A stretch of 64,000 bases of DNA from Arenicola marina (GCA_964019135.1 OZ025255.1:682001-746000); one strand, 5' to 3'; counted from the stretch's first letter, positions 1 through 14,411 are shown. Notes: generated from the sequence alone by a model not told the origin. Translations and numbers: made by a program.

Positions 1-3000
1 GGCTCCGTTACATAGGATAATGTCAGCTATGATTAGGGGCGTCCTGGGGAACAAGGGCTCCGTTACATAGGATAATGTCAGCTATGAATAGAAGCGTCCT
101 GGGGGGCAAAGGCTCCGTTACATAGGATAATGTCAGGTATGATCAGGGGCGTCCTGGGGGGACTATGGCCCCGTTACAAAAGATAATGTCAGCTATGATT
201 AGGGGCGTCCTGGCGGGACCAAGGCTCCATTACATAGGATAATGTCAGCTATGATTAGGGGCGTCCTGGGGAACAAAGGCTCCGTTACATAGGATAATGT
301 CAGCTATGATCAGGGGCGTCCTGGGGGGACAAATGCTCCATTACATAGGATACTTTCAGCTATGAATAGGGGCGTCCTGGGGGACAAAGGCTCCGTTACA
401 TAGGATAATGTCAGCTATGATTAGGGGCGTCCTGGGGGGACAAATGCTCCATTACATAGGATACTTTCAGCTATGAATAGGGGCGTCCTGGGGGACAAAG
501 GCTCCGTTACATAGGATAATGTCAGCTATGATTAGGGGCGTCCTGGCGGGACCAAGGCTCCATTACATAGGATAATGTCAGCTATGATTAGGGGCGTCCT
601 GGGGAACAAAGGCTCCGTTACATAGGATAATGTCAGCTATGATTAGGGGCGTCCTGGGGGGACAAATGCTCCATTACATAGGATACTTTCAGCTATGAAT
701 AGGGGCGTCCTGGGGGACAAAGGCTCCGTTACATAGGATAATGTCAGCTATGATTAAGGGCGGCCTGGGGGACAACGGCTGCGTTACATAGGATAATGTC
801 AGCTATGATTAGGGGCGTCCCGGGGGGACAAAGGCTCCGTTACATAGGATAATGTCAGCTATGATTAGGGGCGTCCTGGGGGGACAAAGGCTCCATTACA
901 TAGGATAATTTCAGCTATGAATAGGGGCGTCCTGGGGAACAAAGGCTCCATTACATAGGATAATGTCAGCTATGAATTGGGGCGTTCAGGGAGACAAAGG
1001 CTCCGTTACATAGGATAATGTCAGCTATGATTAGGGGCGTCCTGGGGGGACAAAGGCTCCATTACATAGGATAATTTCAGCTATGAATAGGGGCGTCCTG
1101 GGGAACAAAGGCTTCGTTACATAGCATAATGTCAGCTAATATTAGAGGCGTCCTGGGGGACAAAGGGTCCGTTACATAGGATAATGTCAGCTATGATCAG
1201 GGGCGTTCTGGGGGGACAAAGGCTCCGTTACAGAGGATAGTGTCAGCTATGAATAGAAGCGTCCTGGGGGGCAAAGGCTCCGTTACATAGGATAATGTCA
1301 GGTATGATCAGAGGCGTCCTGGGGGGACTATGGCCCCGTTACAAAAGATAATGTCAGCTATGATTAGGGCCGTCCTGGGGGAACAAAGGCTTCGTTACAT
1401 AGGGTAATGTCAGCTATGATTAGGGGCGTCCTGGGGGACAAAGGCTCCGTTACATAGGATAATGTCAGCTATGATTAGGGGCGTCCTGGGGAACAAAGGC
1501 TCCGTTACATAGGATAATGTCAGCTATGATTAGGGGCGTCCTGGGGGGACAAATGCTCCATTACAAAGGATACTTTCAGCTATGAATAGGGGCGTCCTGG
1601 AGGACAAAGGCTCCGTTACATAGGATAATGTCAGCTATGATTAAGGGCGGCCTTGGGGACAACGGCTGCGTTACATAGGATAATGTCAGCTATGATTAGG
1701 GGCGTCCCGGGGGGACAAAGGCTCCGTTACATCGGATAATGTCAGCTATGATTAGGGGCGTCCTGGGGGGACAAAGGCTCCATTACATAGGATAATTTCA
1801 GCTATGAATAGGGGCGTCCTGGGGAACAAAGGCTCCGTTACATAGGATAATGTCAGCTATGAATTGGGGCGTTCAGGGAGAGAAAGGCTCCGTTACATAG
1901 GATAATGTCAGCTATGAATTGGGGCGTCCTGGGGAACAAAGGCTTCGTTACATAGGATAATGTCAGCTAATATTAGAGGCGTCCTGGGGGACAAAGGGTC
2001 CGTTACATAGGATAATGTCAGTTATGATTAGGGGCGACCGGGGGGACAAAGGCTCCGTTACATATGATAATGTCAGCTATGATTAGGGGCGTCCTGGGGG
2101 GACAAAGGCTCCGTTACATAGGAAAATGTCAGCTATGATTAGGGGCGTCCTGGGGAACAAAGGCTCCGTTACATAGGATAATGTCAGCTATGATTAGGGG
2201 CGTCCTGGGGAACAAAGGCTCCGTTACATAGGATAATGTCAGCTATGAATAGAAGCGTCCTGGGGGGCAAAGGCTCCGTTACATAGGATAATGTCAGGTA
2301 TGATCAGGGGCGTCCTGGGGGGACTATGGCCCCGTTACAAAAGATAATGTCAGCTATGATTAGGGGCGTCCTGGCGTGACCAAGGCTCCATTACATAGGA
2401 TAATGTCAGCTATGATTAGGGGCGTCCTGGGGAACAAAGGCTCCGTTACATAGGATAATGTCAGCTATGATTAGGGGCGTCCTGGGGGGACAAATGCTCC
2501 ATTACATAGGATACTTTCAGCTATGAATAGGGGCGTCCTGGGGGACAAAGGCTCCGTTACATAGGATAATGTCAGCTATGATTAAGGGCGGCCTGGGGGA
2601 CAACGGCTGCGTTACATAGGATAATGTCAGCTATGATTAGGGGCGTCCCGGGGGGACAAAGGCTCCGTTACATAGGATAATGCCAGCTATGATTAGGGGC
2701 GTCCTGGGGGGACAAAGGCTCCATTACATAGGATAATTTCAGCTATGAATAGGGGCGTCCTGGGGAACAAAGGCTCCATTACATAGGATAATGTCAGCTA
2801 TGAATTGGGGCGTTCAGGGAGACAAAGGCTCCGTTACATAGGATAATGTCAGCTATGATTAGGGGCGTCCTGGGGGGACAAAGGCTCCATTACATAGGAT
2901 AATTTCAGCTATGAATAGGGGCGTCCTGGGGAACAAAGGCTTCGTTACATAGCATAATGTCAGCTAATATTAGAGGCGTCCTGGGGGACAAAGGGTCCGT

Positions 3001-6000
3001 TACATAGGATAATGTCAGCTATGATCAGGGGCGTTCTGGAGGAACAAAGGCTCCGTTACAGAGGATAGTGTCAGCTATGAATAGAAGCGTCCTGGGGGGC
3101 AAAGGCTCCGTTACATAGGATAATGTCAGGTATGATCAGAGGCGTCCTGGGGGGACTATGGCCCCGTTACAAAAGATAATGTCAGCTATGATTAGGGCCG
3201 TCCTGGGGGAACAAAGGCTTCGTTACATAGGGTAATGTCAGCTATGATTAGGGGCGTCCTGGGGGACAAAGGCTCCGTTACATAGGATAATGTCAGCTAT
3301 GATTAGGGGCGTCCTGGGGAACAAAGGCTCCGTTACATAGGATAATGTCAGCTATGATTAGGGGCGTCCTGGGGGGACAAATGCTCCATTACAAAGGATA
3401 CTTTCAGCTATGAATAGGGGCGTCCTGGAGGACAAAGGCTCCGTTACATAGGATAATGTCAGCTATGATTAAGGGCGGCCTTGGGGACAACGGCTGCGTT
3501 ACATAGGATAATGTCAGCTATGATTAGGGGCGTCCCGGGGGGACAAAGGCTCCGTTACATCGGATAATGTCAGCTATGATTAGGGGCGTCCTGGGGGGAC
3601 AAAGGCTCCATTACATAGGATAATTTCAGCTATGAATAGGGGCGTCCTGGGGAACAAAGGCTCCATTACATAGGATAATGTCAGCTATGAATTGGGGCGT
3701 TCAGGGAGAGAAAGGCTCCGTTACATAGGATAATGTCAGCTATGAATTGGGGCGTCCTGGGGAACAAAGGCTTCGTTACATAGGATAAGGTCAGCTAATA
3801 TTAGAGGCGTCCTGGGGGACAAAGGGTCCGTTACATAGGATAATGTCAGTTATGATTAGGGGCGTCCTGGGGGGACAAAGGCTCCGTTACATGGGATAAT
3901 GTCAGCTTTGATTAGGGGCATCCCGGGGGGACAAAGGCCCCATTACATAAGATAATGTCTGCTATGATCAGGGGCGTCCTGGGGGGACAAAGGCTTCGTT
4001 ACATAGGGTAATGTCAGCTATGATTAGGGGCGTCCTGGGGGACAAAGGCTCCGTTACATAGGATAATGTCAGCTATGATTAGGGGCGTCCTGGAGAACAA
4101 AGGCTCCGTTACTTATGATAATGTCAGCTATGATCAGGGGCGTCCTGGGGGGAGAAAGGCTCCATTACATAGGATAATGTCAGCTATGAAAACGGGCGTC
4201 CTGGAGAACAAAGGCTCCGTTACTTAGGATAATGTCAGCTATGATTAGGGGCGTCCTGGGGAACAAAGGCTCCGATACATAAGATAATGTCAGCTATGAT
4301 CAGGGGCGTCCTTGGAGAACAAAGGCTTCATTACATAGGATAATTTCAGCTATGAATAGGGGCGTCCTGGGGGACAAGGGCTCCGTTACATAGAACAATG
4401 TCAGCTATCATTAGGGGCGTCCTGGGGGGACAAAGGCTCCATTACATAGGATAATTTCAGCTTTGAATCGGGGCGTCCTGGGGGACAAAGGCTCCGTTAC
4501 ATAGGATAATGTCAGCTATGATTAAGGGCGGTCTCGGGGACAAAGGCTCCGTTACATAGGATAATGTCAGCTATGATCAGGGGCGTCCTGGGGAACAAAG
4601 GCTCCGTTACATAGGATAATGTCAGCTATGATTAGGGGCGTCCAGGGGGACAAAAGCTCCGTTACATAGGATAATGTCAGCTATGATATGGGGCGTCCTG
4701 GGGAACAAAGTCTCCGTTACGCAGGATAATGTCAGCTAATATTAGGGGCGTCCTGGGGGACAAAGGCTCCGTTACATTGGATAATGTCAGCTATGATTAG
4801 GGGCGGCCTCGGGGACAAAGGCTCCGTTACATAGGATAATGTCAGCTATGATCAGGGGCGTCCTGGGGAACAAAGGCTCCGTTACATAGGATAATATCAG
4901 CTATGATTAGGGGCGTCCTGGGGGACAAAAGCTCCGTTACATAGGATAATGTCAGCTATGATATGGGGCGTCCTGGGGAACAAAGTCTCCGTTACGCAGG
5001 ATAATGTCAGCTAATATTAGGGGCGTCCTGGGGGACAAAGGCTCCGTTACGCAGGATAATGTCAGCTAATATTAGGGGCGTCCTGGGGGACAAAGGCTCC
5101 GTTACATTGGATAATGTCAGCTATGATTAGGGGCGTCCTGGGGGACAAGGCTCCGTTACATAGGATAATGTCAGCTTTGATTAAGGGCGGCCTGGGGGAC
5201 AAAGGCTCCGTTACATAGAATAATGTCAGCTAATATTAGGGGCGTCCTGGGGACAAAGGCTCCGTTACATAGGATAATGTCAGCTATGAATTGGGGCGTC
5301 CTTGGAGACAAAGCTCCGCTACATAGGCTAATGTCAGCTATGAATTGGGGGCGTCCTGGGGGACAAAGGCTCCGTTACATAGGATAATGTCAGCTAATAT
5401 TAAGGGCGTCCTGGGGGACAAAGACTCCGTTACATAGGAAAATGTCAACTATGATTAGGGGCGTCCTGGGGGACAAAGGCTCCGTTGCATAGGATAATGT
5501 CAGCTATGAATAGGGGCGTCCTGGGGGACAAAGGCTCCGTTACATAGGATAATTTCAGCTATGAATCGGGGCGTCCTGGGGGACAAAGGCTCCGTTACAT
5601 AGGATAATGTCAGCTATGATTAAGGGCGGCCTGGGGACAAAGGCTCCGTTACATAGGATAATGTCAGCTATGATTAAGGGCGGCCTCGGGGACAAAGGCT
5701 CCGTTACATAGGATAATGTCAGCTATGATCAGGGGCGTCCTGGGGAACAAAGGCTCCGTTACATAGGATAATGTCAGCTATGATCAGGGGCGTCCTGGGG
5801 AACAAAGGCTCCGTTACATAGGATAATGTCAGCTATGATTAGGGGCGTCCTGGCGGGACCAAGGCTCCATTACATAGGATAATGTCAGCTATGATTAGGG
5901 GCGTCCTGGGGAACAAAGGCTCCGTTACATAGGATAATGTCAGCTATGATTAGGGGCGTCCTGGGGGGACAAATGCTCCATTACATAGGATACTTTCAGC

Positions 6001-9000
6001 TATGAATAGGGGCGTCCTGGGGGACAAAGGCTCCGTTACATAGGATAATGTCAGCTATGATTAAGGGCGGCCTGGGGGACAACGGCTGCGTTACATAGGA
6101 TAATGTCAGCTATGATTAGGGGCGTCCCGGGGGGACAAAGGCTCCGTTACGTAGGATAATGCCAGCTATGATTAGGGGCGTTCTGGGGGGACAAAGGCTC
6201 CATTACATAGGATAATTTCAGCTATGAATAGGGGCGTCCTGGGGAACAAAGGCTCCATTACATAGGATAATGTCAGCTATGAATTGGGGCGTTCAGGGAG
6301 ACAAAGGCTCCGTTACATAGGATAATGTCAGCTATGATTAGGGGCGTCCTGGGGGGAATAAGGCTCCATTATATAGGATAATTTCAGCTATGAATAGGGG
6401 CGTCCTGGGGAACAAAGGCTTCGTTACATAGCATAATGTCAGCTAATATTAGAGGCGTCCTGGGGGACAAAGGGTCCGTTACAGAGGATAGTGTCAGCTA
6501 TGAATAGAAGCGTCCTGGGGGGCAAAGGCTCCGTTACATAGGATAATGTCAGGTATGATCAGAGGGGTCCTGGGGGGACTATGGCCCCGTTACAAAAGAT
6601 AATGTCAGCTATGATTAGGGCCGTCCTGGGGGAACAAAGGCTTCGTTACATAGGGTAATGTCAGCTATGATTAGGGGCGTCCTGGGGGACAAAGGCTCCG
6701 TTACATAGGATAATGTCAGCTATGATTAGGGGCGTCCTGGGGAACAAAGGCTCCGTTACATAGGATAATGTCAGCTATGATTAGGGGCGTCCTGGGGGGA
6801 CAAATGCTCCATTACAAAGGATACTTTCAGCTATGAATAGGGGCGTCCTGGAGGACAAAGGCTCCGTTACATAGGATAATGTCAGCTATGATTAAGGGCG
6901 GCCTTGGGGACAACGGCTGCGTTACATAGGATAATGTCAGCTATGATTAGGGGCGTCCCGGGGGGACAAAGGCTCCGTTACATCGGATAATGTCAGCTAT
7001 GATTAGGGGCGTCCTGGGGGAACAAAGGCTCCATTACATAGGATAATTTCAGCTATGAATAGGGGCGTCCTGGGGAACAAAGGCTCCATTACATAGGATA
7101 ATGTCAGCTATGAATTGGGGCGTTCAGGGAGAGAAAGGCTCCGTTACATAGGATAATGTCAGCTATGAATTGGGGCGTCCTGGGGAACAAAGGCTTCGTT
7201 ACATAGGATAATGTCAGCTAATATTAGAGGCGTCCTGGGGGACAAAGGGTCCGTTACATAGGATAATGTCAGTTATGATTAGGGGCGACCGGGGGGACAA
7301 AGGCTCCGTTACATATGATAATGTCAGCTATGATTAGGGGCGTCCTGGGGGGACAAAGGCTCCGTTACATAGGAAAATGTCAGCTATGATTAGGGGCGTC
7401 CTGGGGAACAAAGGCTCCGTTACATAGGATAATGTCAGCTATGATTAGGGGCGTCCTGGGGAACAAAGGCTCCGTTACATAGGATAATGTCAGCTATGAA
7501 TAGAAGCGTCCTGGGGGGCAAAGGCTCCGTTACATAGGATAATGTCAGGTATGATCAGGGGCGTCCTGGGGGGACTATGGCCCCGTTACAAAAGATAATG
7601 TCAGCTATGATTAGGGGCGTCCTGGCGGGACCAAGGCTCCATTACATAGGATAATGTCAGCTATGATTAGGGGCGTCCTGGGGAACAAAGGCTCCGTTAC
7701 ATAGGATAATGTCAGCTATGATTAGGGGCGTCCTGGGGGGACAAATGCTCCATTACATAGGATACTTTCAGCTATGAATAGGGGCGTCCTGGGGGACAAA
7801 GGCTCCGTTACATAGGATAATGTCAGCTATGATTAAGGGCGGCCTGGGGGACAACGGCTGCGTTACATAGGATAATGTCAGCTATGATTAGGGGCGTCCC
7901 GGGGGGACAAAGGCTCCGTTACATAGGATAATGCCAGCTATGATTAGGGGCGTCCTGGGGGGACAAAGGCTCCATTACATAGGATAATTTCAGCTATGAA
8001 TAGGGGCGTCCTGGGGAACAAAGGCTCCATTACATAGGATAATGTCAGCTATGAATTGGGGCGTTCAGGGAGACAAAGGCTCCGTTACATAGGATAATGT
8101 GAGCTATGATTAGGGGCGTCCTGGGGGGACAAAGGCTCCATTACATAGGATAATTTCAGCTATGAATAGGGGCGTCCTGGGGAACAAAGGCTTCGTTACA
8201 TAGCATAATGTCAGCTAATATTAGAGGCGTCCTGGGGGACAAAGGGTCCGTTACATAGGATAATGTCAGCTATGATCAGGGGCGTTCTGGGGGGACAAAG
8301 GCTCCGTTACAGAGGATAGTGTCAGCTATGAATAGAAGCGTCCTGGGGGGCAAAGGCTCCGTTACATAGGATAATGTCAGGTATGATCAGAGGCGTCCTG
8401 GGGGGACTATGGCCCCGTTACAAAAGATAATGTCAGCTATGATTAGGGCCGTCCTGGGGGAACAAAGGCTTCGTTACATAGGGTAATGTCAGCTATGATT
8501 AGGGGCGTCCTGGGGGACAAAGGCTCCGTTACATAGGATAATGTCAGCTATGATTAGGGGCGTCCTGGGGAACAAAGGCTCCGTTACATAGGATAATGTC
8601 AGCTATGATTAGGGGCGTCCTGGGGGGACAAATGCTCCATTACAAAGGATACTTTCAGCTATGAATAGGGGCGTCCTGGAGGACAAAGGCTCCGTTACAT
8701 AGGATAATGTCAGCTATGATTAAGGGCGGCCTTGGGGACAACGGCTGCGTTACATAGGATAATGTCAGCTATGATTAGGGGCGTCCCGGGGGGACAAAGG
8801 CTCCGTTACATCGGATAATGTCAGCTATGATTAGGGGCGTCCTGGGGGGACAAAGGCTCCATTACATAGGATAATTTCAGCTATGAATAGGGGCGTCCTG
8901 GGGAACAAAGGCTCCATTACATAGGATAATGTCAGCTATGAATTGGGGCGTTCAGGGAGAGAAAGGCTCCGTTACATAGGATAATGTCAGCTATGAATTG

Positions 9001-12000
9001 GGGCGTCCTGGGGAACAAAGGCTTCGTTACATAGGATAAGGTCAGCTAATATTAGAGGCGTCCTGGGGGACAAAGGGTCCGTTACATAGGATAATGTCAG
9101 TTATGATTAGGGGCGTCCTGGGGGGACAAAGGCTCCGTTACATGGGATAATGTCAGCTATGATTAGGGGCATCCCGGGGGGACAAATGCCCCGTTACATA
9201 AGATAATGTCTGCTATGATCAGGGGCGTCCTGGGGGGACAAAGGCTCCGTTACAGAGGATAATGTCAGCTATGAATAGGAGCGTCCTGGGGGGGCAAAGG
9301 CTCCGTTACATAGGATAATGTCAGCTATGATTAGGGGCGTCCTGGAGAACAAAGGCTCCGTTACTTATGATAATGTCAGCTATGATCAGGGGCGTCCTGG
9401 GGGGAGAAAGGCTCCATTACATAGGATAATGTCAGCTATGAAAACGGGCGTCCTGGAGAACAAAGGCTCCGTTACTTAGGATAATGTCAGCTATGATTAG
9501 GGGCGTCCTGGGGAACAAAGGTTCCGATACATAAGATAATGTCAGCTATGATCAGGGGCGTCCTTGGAGAACAAAGGCTTCATTACATAGGATAATTTCA
9601 GCTATGAATAGGGGCGTCCTGGGGGACAAGGGCTCCGTTACATAGAACAATGTCAGCTATCATTAGGGGCGTCCTGGGGGGACAAAGGCTCCATTACATA
9701 GGATAATTTCAGCTATGATTAGGGGCGTCCTGGGGGACAAAGGCTCCGTTACATAGGATAATGTCAGCTATGAATAAGGGCGGTCTCGGGGACAAAGGCT
9801 CCGTTACATAAGATAATGTCAGCTATGATCAGGGGCGTCCTGGGGAACAAAGGCTCCGTTACATAGGATAATGTCAGCTATGATTAGGGGCGTCCTGGGG
9901 GACAAAAGCTCCGTTACATAGGATAATGTCAGCTATGATATGGGGCGTCCTGGGGAACAAAGTCTCCGTTACGCAGGATAATGTCAGCTAATATTAGGGG
10001 CGTCCTGGGGGACAAAGGCTCCGTTACATTGGATAATGTCAGCTATGATTAGGGGCGGCCTCGGGGACAAAGGCTCCGTTACATAGGATAATGTCAGCTA
10101 TGATCAGGGGCGTCCTGGGGAACAAAGGCTCCGTTACATAGGATAATGTCAGCTATGATTAGGGGCGTCCTGGGGGACAAAAGCTCCGTTACATAGGATA
10201 ATGTCAGCTATGATATGGGGCGTCCTGGGGAACAAAGTCTCCGTTACGCAGGATAATGTCAGCTAATATTAGGGGCGTCCTGGGGGACAAAGGCTCCGTT
10301 ACGCAGGATAATTTCAGCTAATATTAGGGGCGTCCTGGGGGACAAAGGCTCCGTTACATTGGATAATGTCAGCTATGATTAGGGGCGTCCTGGGGGACAA
10401 GGCTCCGTTACATAGGATAATGTCAGCTTTGATTAAGGGCGGCCTGGGGGACAAAGGCTCCGTTACATAGAATAATGTCAGCTAATATTAGGGGCGTCCT
10501 GGGGACAAAGGCTCCGTTACATAGGATAATGTCAGCTATGAATTGGGGCGTCCTTGGAGACAAAGCTCCGCTACATAGGCTAATGTCAGCTATGAATTGG
10601 GGGCGTCCTGGGGGACAAAGGCTCCGTTACATAGGATAATGTCAGCTAATATTAAGGGCGTCCTGGGGGACAAAGACTCCGTTACATAGGAAAATGTCAG
10701 CTATGATTAGGGGCGTCCTGGGGGACAAAGGCTCCGTTGCATAGGATAATGTCAGCTATGAATAGGGGCGTCCTGGGGGACAAAGGCTCCGTTACATAGG
10801 ATAATGTCAGCTATGATTAGGGGCGTCCTGGGGAACAAAGGCTCCGATACATAAGATAATGTCAGCTATGATCAGGGGCGTCCTGGGGGGAGAAAGGCTC
10901 CGTTACATAGAATAATGTCAGCTATGATCAGGGGCGTCCTGGGGGACAAAGGCTCCGTTACATAGGATAATGTCAGCTATCATTAGGGGCGTCCTGGGGG
11001 ACAAAGGCTCCATTACATAGGATAATTTCAGCTATGAATCGGGGCGTCCTGGGGGACAAAGGCTCCGTTACATAGGATAATGTCAGCTATGATTAAGGGC
11101 GGCCTGGGGACAAAGGCTCCGTTACATAGGATAATGTCAGCTATGATTAAGGGCGGCCTCGGGGACAAAGGCTCCGTTACATAGGATAATGTCAGCTATG
11201 ATCAGGGGCGTCCTGGGGAACAAAGGCTCCGTTACATAGGATAATGTCAGCTATGATCAGGGGCGTCCTGGGGAGCAAAAGCTCCGTTACATAGGATAAT
11301 GTCAGCTATGATATGGGGCGTCCTGGGGAACAAAGTCTCCGTTACGCAGGATAATGTCAGCTAATATTAGGGGCGTCCTGGGGGACAAAGGCTCCGTTAC
11401 ATTGGATAATGTCAGCTATGGTTAGGGGCGTCCTGGCGGGACAAGGCTCCGTTACATAGAATAATGTCAGCTATGATTAAGGGCGGCCTGGGGGACAAAG
11501 GCTCCGTTACATAGGATGATGTCAGCTAATATTAGGGGCGTCCTGGGGGACAAAGGCTCCGTTACATTGGATAATGTCAGCTATGATTAGGGGCGTCCTG
11601 GAGGGACAAGGCTCCGTTACATAGAATAATGTCAGCTAATATTAGGGGCGTCCTGGGGACAAAGGCTCCGTTACATAGGATGATGTCAGCTATGAATTGG
11701 GGCGTCCTGGGGGACAAAGGCTGCGTTACATAGAATAATGTCAGCTAATAATAGGGGCGTCCTGGGGACAAAGGCTCCGTTACATAGGATAATGTCAGCT
11801 ATGAATCGGGGCGTCCTTGGAGACAAAGCTCCGCTACAGAGGATAATGTCAGCTATGATCAGGGGCGTCCTGGGGGACAAAGGCTCCGTTACATAGGAAA
11901 ATGTCAGCTATGATTAGGGGCGTCCTGGGGGACAAAGGCTCCGTTGCATAGGATAATGTCAGCTATGAATAGGGGCGTCCTGGGGGACAAAGGCTCCGTT

Positions 12001-13926
12001 ACATAGGATAATGTCAGCTATGATTAGGGGCGTCCTGGGGGACAAAGGCTCCGTTGCATAGGTTAATGTCAGCTATGAATAGGGGCGTCCTGGTGGACAA
12101 AGGCTCCGTTACAGAGGATAATGTCAGCTATGAATAGGGGCGTCCTGGGGGAACAAAGGCTCCGTTACATAAGATAATGTCAGCTATGATATGGGGCGTC
12201 CTGGGGGACAAAGGCTCCGTTACATAGGATAATGTCAGCTAATATTAGGGGCGTCCTGGGGGGACAAAGGCTCCGTTACATATTATAATGTCAGCTATGA
12301 TTAGGGGCGTCCTGGGGGGAGAAAGGCTCCATTACATAGGATAATGTCAGCTATGAATAGGAGCGTCCTGGAGGGACAAAGGGTCCGTTACATAGGATAA
12401 TGTCAGCTATGATCAGGGGCGTCCTGGGGGTACAAAGGCCCCGTTACATAAGATAATGTCAGCTATGATCAGGGGCGTCCTGGGGGACAAAGGCTCCGTT
12501 ACATAGGATAATGTCAGTTATGAATAGGAGCGTCCTGGGGGGAGAAAGGCTCCATTACATAGGATAATGTCTGTTATGATTAGGGGCGTCCTGGGGGACA
12601 AAGGCTCCGTTACATAGGATAATGTCAGCTATGATTAGGGGCGTCCTGGGGGACAAAGGCTCCGTTACATATGATAATGTCCGCTATGATCAGGGGCGTC
12701 CTGGGGGGACAAAGGCTCCGTTACATAGGATAATGTCAGCTATGATTAGGGTGTCCTGGAGAACAAAGGCTCCACTACATTGGAAAATGTCAGCTATGAT
12801 CAGGGGCGTCCTGGGGGGATAAAGGCTCCGTTACATAGGATAATGTCAGCTATGAATAGGAACGTCCTGGGGGGACAAAAGGCTCCTTTACAGAGGATAA
12901 TGTCAGCTATGATTAGGGGCGTCCTGGGGGGACAAAGGCTCCATTACATAGAATAATGTCAGCTATGATTAGGGACGTCCTGGAGAACAAAGGATCCTTT
13001 ACATAGGATAATGTCAGCTATGATTAGGGGCGCCCTGGTGGACAAAGGCTCCGTTACATAGGATAATGTCAGCTATGATTAGGGGCGTCCTGGGGGACAA
13101 AGGCTCCGTTACATATGATAATGTCCGCTATGATCAGGGGCGTCCTGGGGGGACAAAGGCTCCGTTACATAGGATAATGTCAGCTATGATTAGGGTGTCC
13201 TGGAGAACAAAGGTTCCACTACATAGGAAAATGTCAGCTATGATCAGGGGCGTCCTGGGGGGATAAAGGCTCCGTTACATAGGATAAGGTCAGCTATGAA
13301 TAGGAGCGTCCTGGGGGGACAAAAGGCTCCTTTACAGAGGATAATGTCAGCTATGATTAGGGGCGTCCTGGGGGGACAAAGGCTCCATTACATAGAATAA
13401 TGTCAGCTATGATTAGGGACGTCCTGGAGAACAAAGGATCCTTTACATAGGATAATGTCAGCTATGATTAGGGGCGCCCTGGTGGACAAAGGCTCCGTTA
13501 CATAGGATAATGTCAGCTATGATCAGGGGCGTCCTGGGGGGACAAAGGCTCCATTACATAGGATAATTTCAGCTACGAATAGGGGCGTCCTGGGGGACAA
13601 AGGCTCCGTTACATAGGATAATGTCAGCTATCATTAGGGGCGTTCTGGGGGACAAAGGCTCCGTTACTTAGGATAATGTCAGCTATGAATTGGGGCGTCC
13701 TGGGGAACAAAGTCTCCGTTACACAGGATAATATCAGCTAATATTAGGGGCGTCCTGGGGGACAAAGCTCCGTTACAGAGGATAATGCCAGCTATGAATA
13801 GGGGCGTCCTGGGGGACAAAGGCTCCGTTACATAGGATAATGTCAGCTATGATTAGGGGCGTCCTGGGGGACAAAGGCTCCGTTACATAGGATAATTTAA
13901 GCTATGCTTTAGGGCGTCGTGGGGCC
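1..13926. repeat. 55-bp minisatellite array A (about 250 copies, runs off left edge)
   Basis: This is a continuous tandem array with a unit of about 55 bp (54-57), recognisable by the core GGATAATGTCAGCTATGATT and a GGGGCGTCCTGGGG block. Diagnostic variants (AAGGGCGGCC, AATTGGGGCGTTCAGG, CTATGGCCCCGTTACAAAAG) recur in the same order, which shows higher-order duplication at about 5.25-5.3 kb with a nested period of about 1.8 kb. The last decayed unit ends about 50 nt beyond the exon 6 donor, so on the transcribed minus strand the array lies in intron 6. Short ORFs inside it are repeat artefacts. I see no gene in it. Confidence 0.97.
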
Positions 13927-13976
13927 GTAATATAAACTAAGGAATGTGCCAGCTTAAAGGTGAACTTTCCACCCAC

Positions 13977-14083
13977 TTTCTCTCCCTGTCGCGCATGTTG
14001 ACCATGGCGCCGTTGTTGATGAGTAGCTCGGCGACACCGACACTGCCTTTGTGGACCGCATAGTACAGAGCCGTCTTCCCCTC
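13977..14083 (-). CDS. UACA/RAI14-like gene, coding exon 6 (ankyrin repeat 4)
   Basis: On the minus strand this exon follows the acceptor TTACAG at 14084-14089 and reads EGKTALYYAVHKGSVG, then VAELLINNGAMVNMRDRER. That is a full ankyrin repeat: the TALYYAV helix start, an LLI.NGA second helix, then a VN.RD turn. The chosen donor is GTGGGT after 13977, which leaves the exon in phase 2 with a split AA+N codon. With A or G as the next base that codon is Lys, giving RERK and then presumably the next repeat's T.L, as in UACA/RAI14. Another donor four bases downstream (GTGGAA) cannot be excluded. The next exon lies left of the window, beyond array A. It joins exon 5 across a 194-nt repeat-free intron in phase 0. 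Confidence 0.88.
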
Positions 14084-14277
14084 CTGTAACACACGCCAGT
14101 CACATGGGATACTGCAGTACAAGTCACACGTCATACTTCAGTACAAGATGTTATCTAGATAAAAAATTACTGTTGAAATAAGTCAATTATTATAAGGACA
14201 AGTCAACAGTTGACACAAGTCATATTCTTAATTCAACGACCAGTTTCCCGTTGACATGTGGCAGCGCGGTGACGTAC
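14084..14277 (-). other. Intron 5 (194 nt, repeat-free)
   Basis: This is a short AT-rich intron between exons 5 and 6, with donor GTACGT and acceptor TTACAG in the sense direction. It contains a small local duplication (ACACGCCAGTCACATGGGATACTGCAGTACAAGTCACACGTC is roughly repeated as CATACTTCAGTACAAG) but no minisatellite. It contrasts with the array-filled introns on either side. Confidence 0.8.
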
Positions 14278-14409
14278 CGAGTCCTTCTGGTTGAGGTTGC
14301 CGGTGTGCTGGTTGAGCAGCAGCCGAACGCACTCAGGGTTGCCGCTCATCGCCGCGTTATGGAGCGCCGACTGCTTGTCCTTGTCCATGGCTTCAGGCGC
14401 CGACCCGGC
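14278..14409 (-). CDS. UACA/RAI14-like gene, coding exon 5 (ankyrin repeat 3)
   Basis: The exon is 132 nt (44 codons) in phase 0 at both ends. Its acceptor is TCTGCCCCCAG and its donor is GTACGT. It begins with AGSAPEAMDKDKQSALHNAA and continues with MSGNPECVRLLLNQ and a turn ending NLNQKDS. The ankyrin helices are SALHNAAMSGNPECVRLLL. The first residues complete the EVLLE helix of exon 4 (LLEAG turn) and the last residues run into EGKTAL of exon 6, so both junctions reconstruct canonical ankyrin spacing. The pyrimidine tract of the acceptor is itself made of array B sequence. Plus-strand ORFs over this exon are shadows. Confidence 0.93.
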
Positions 14410-14411
14410 CT

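Noticed and set aside
1..13926. CRISPR-like array
   Set aside because: The units are contiguous with no unique spacers, and the context is eukaryotic.
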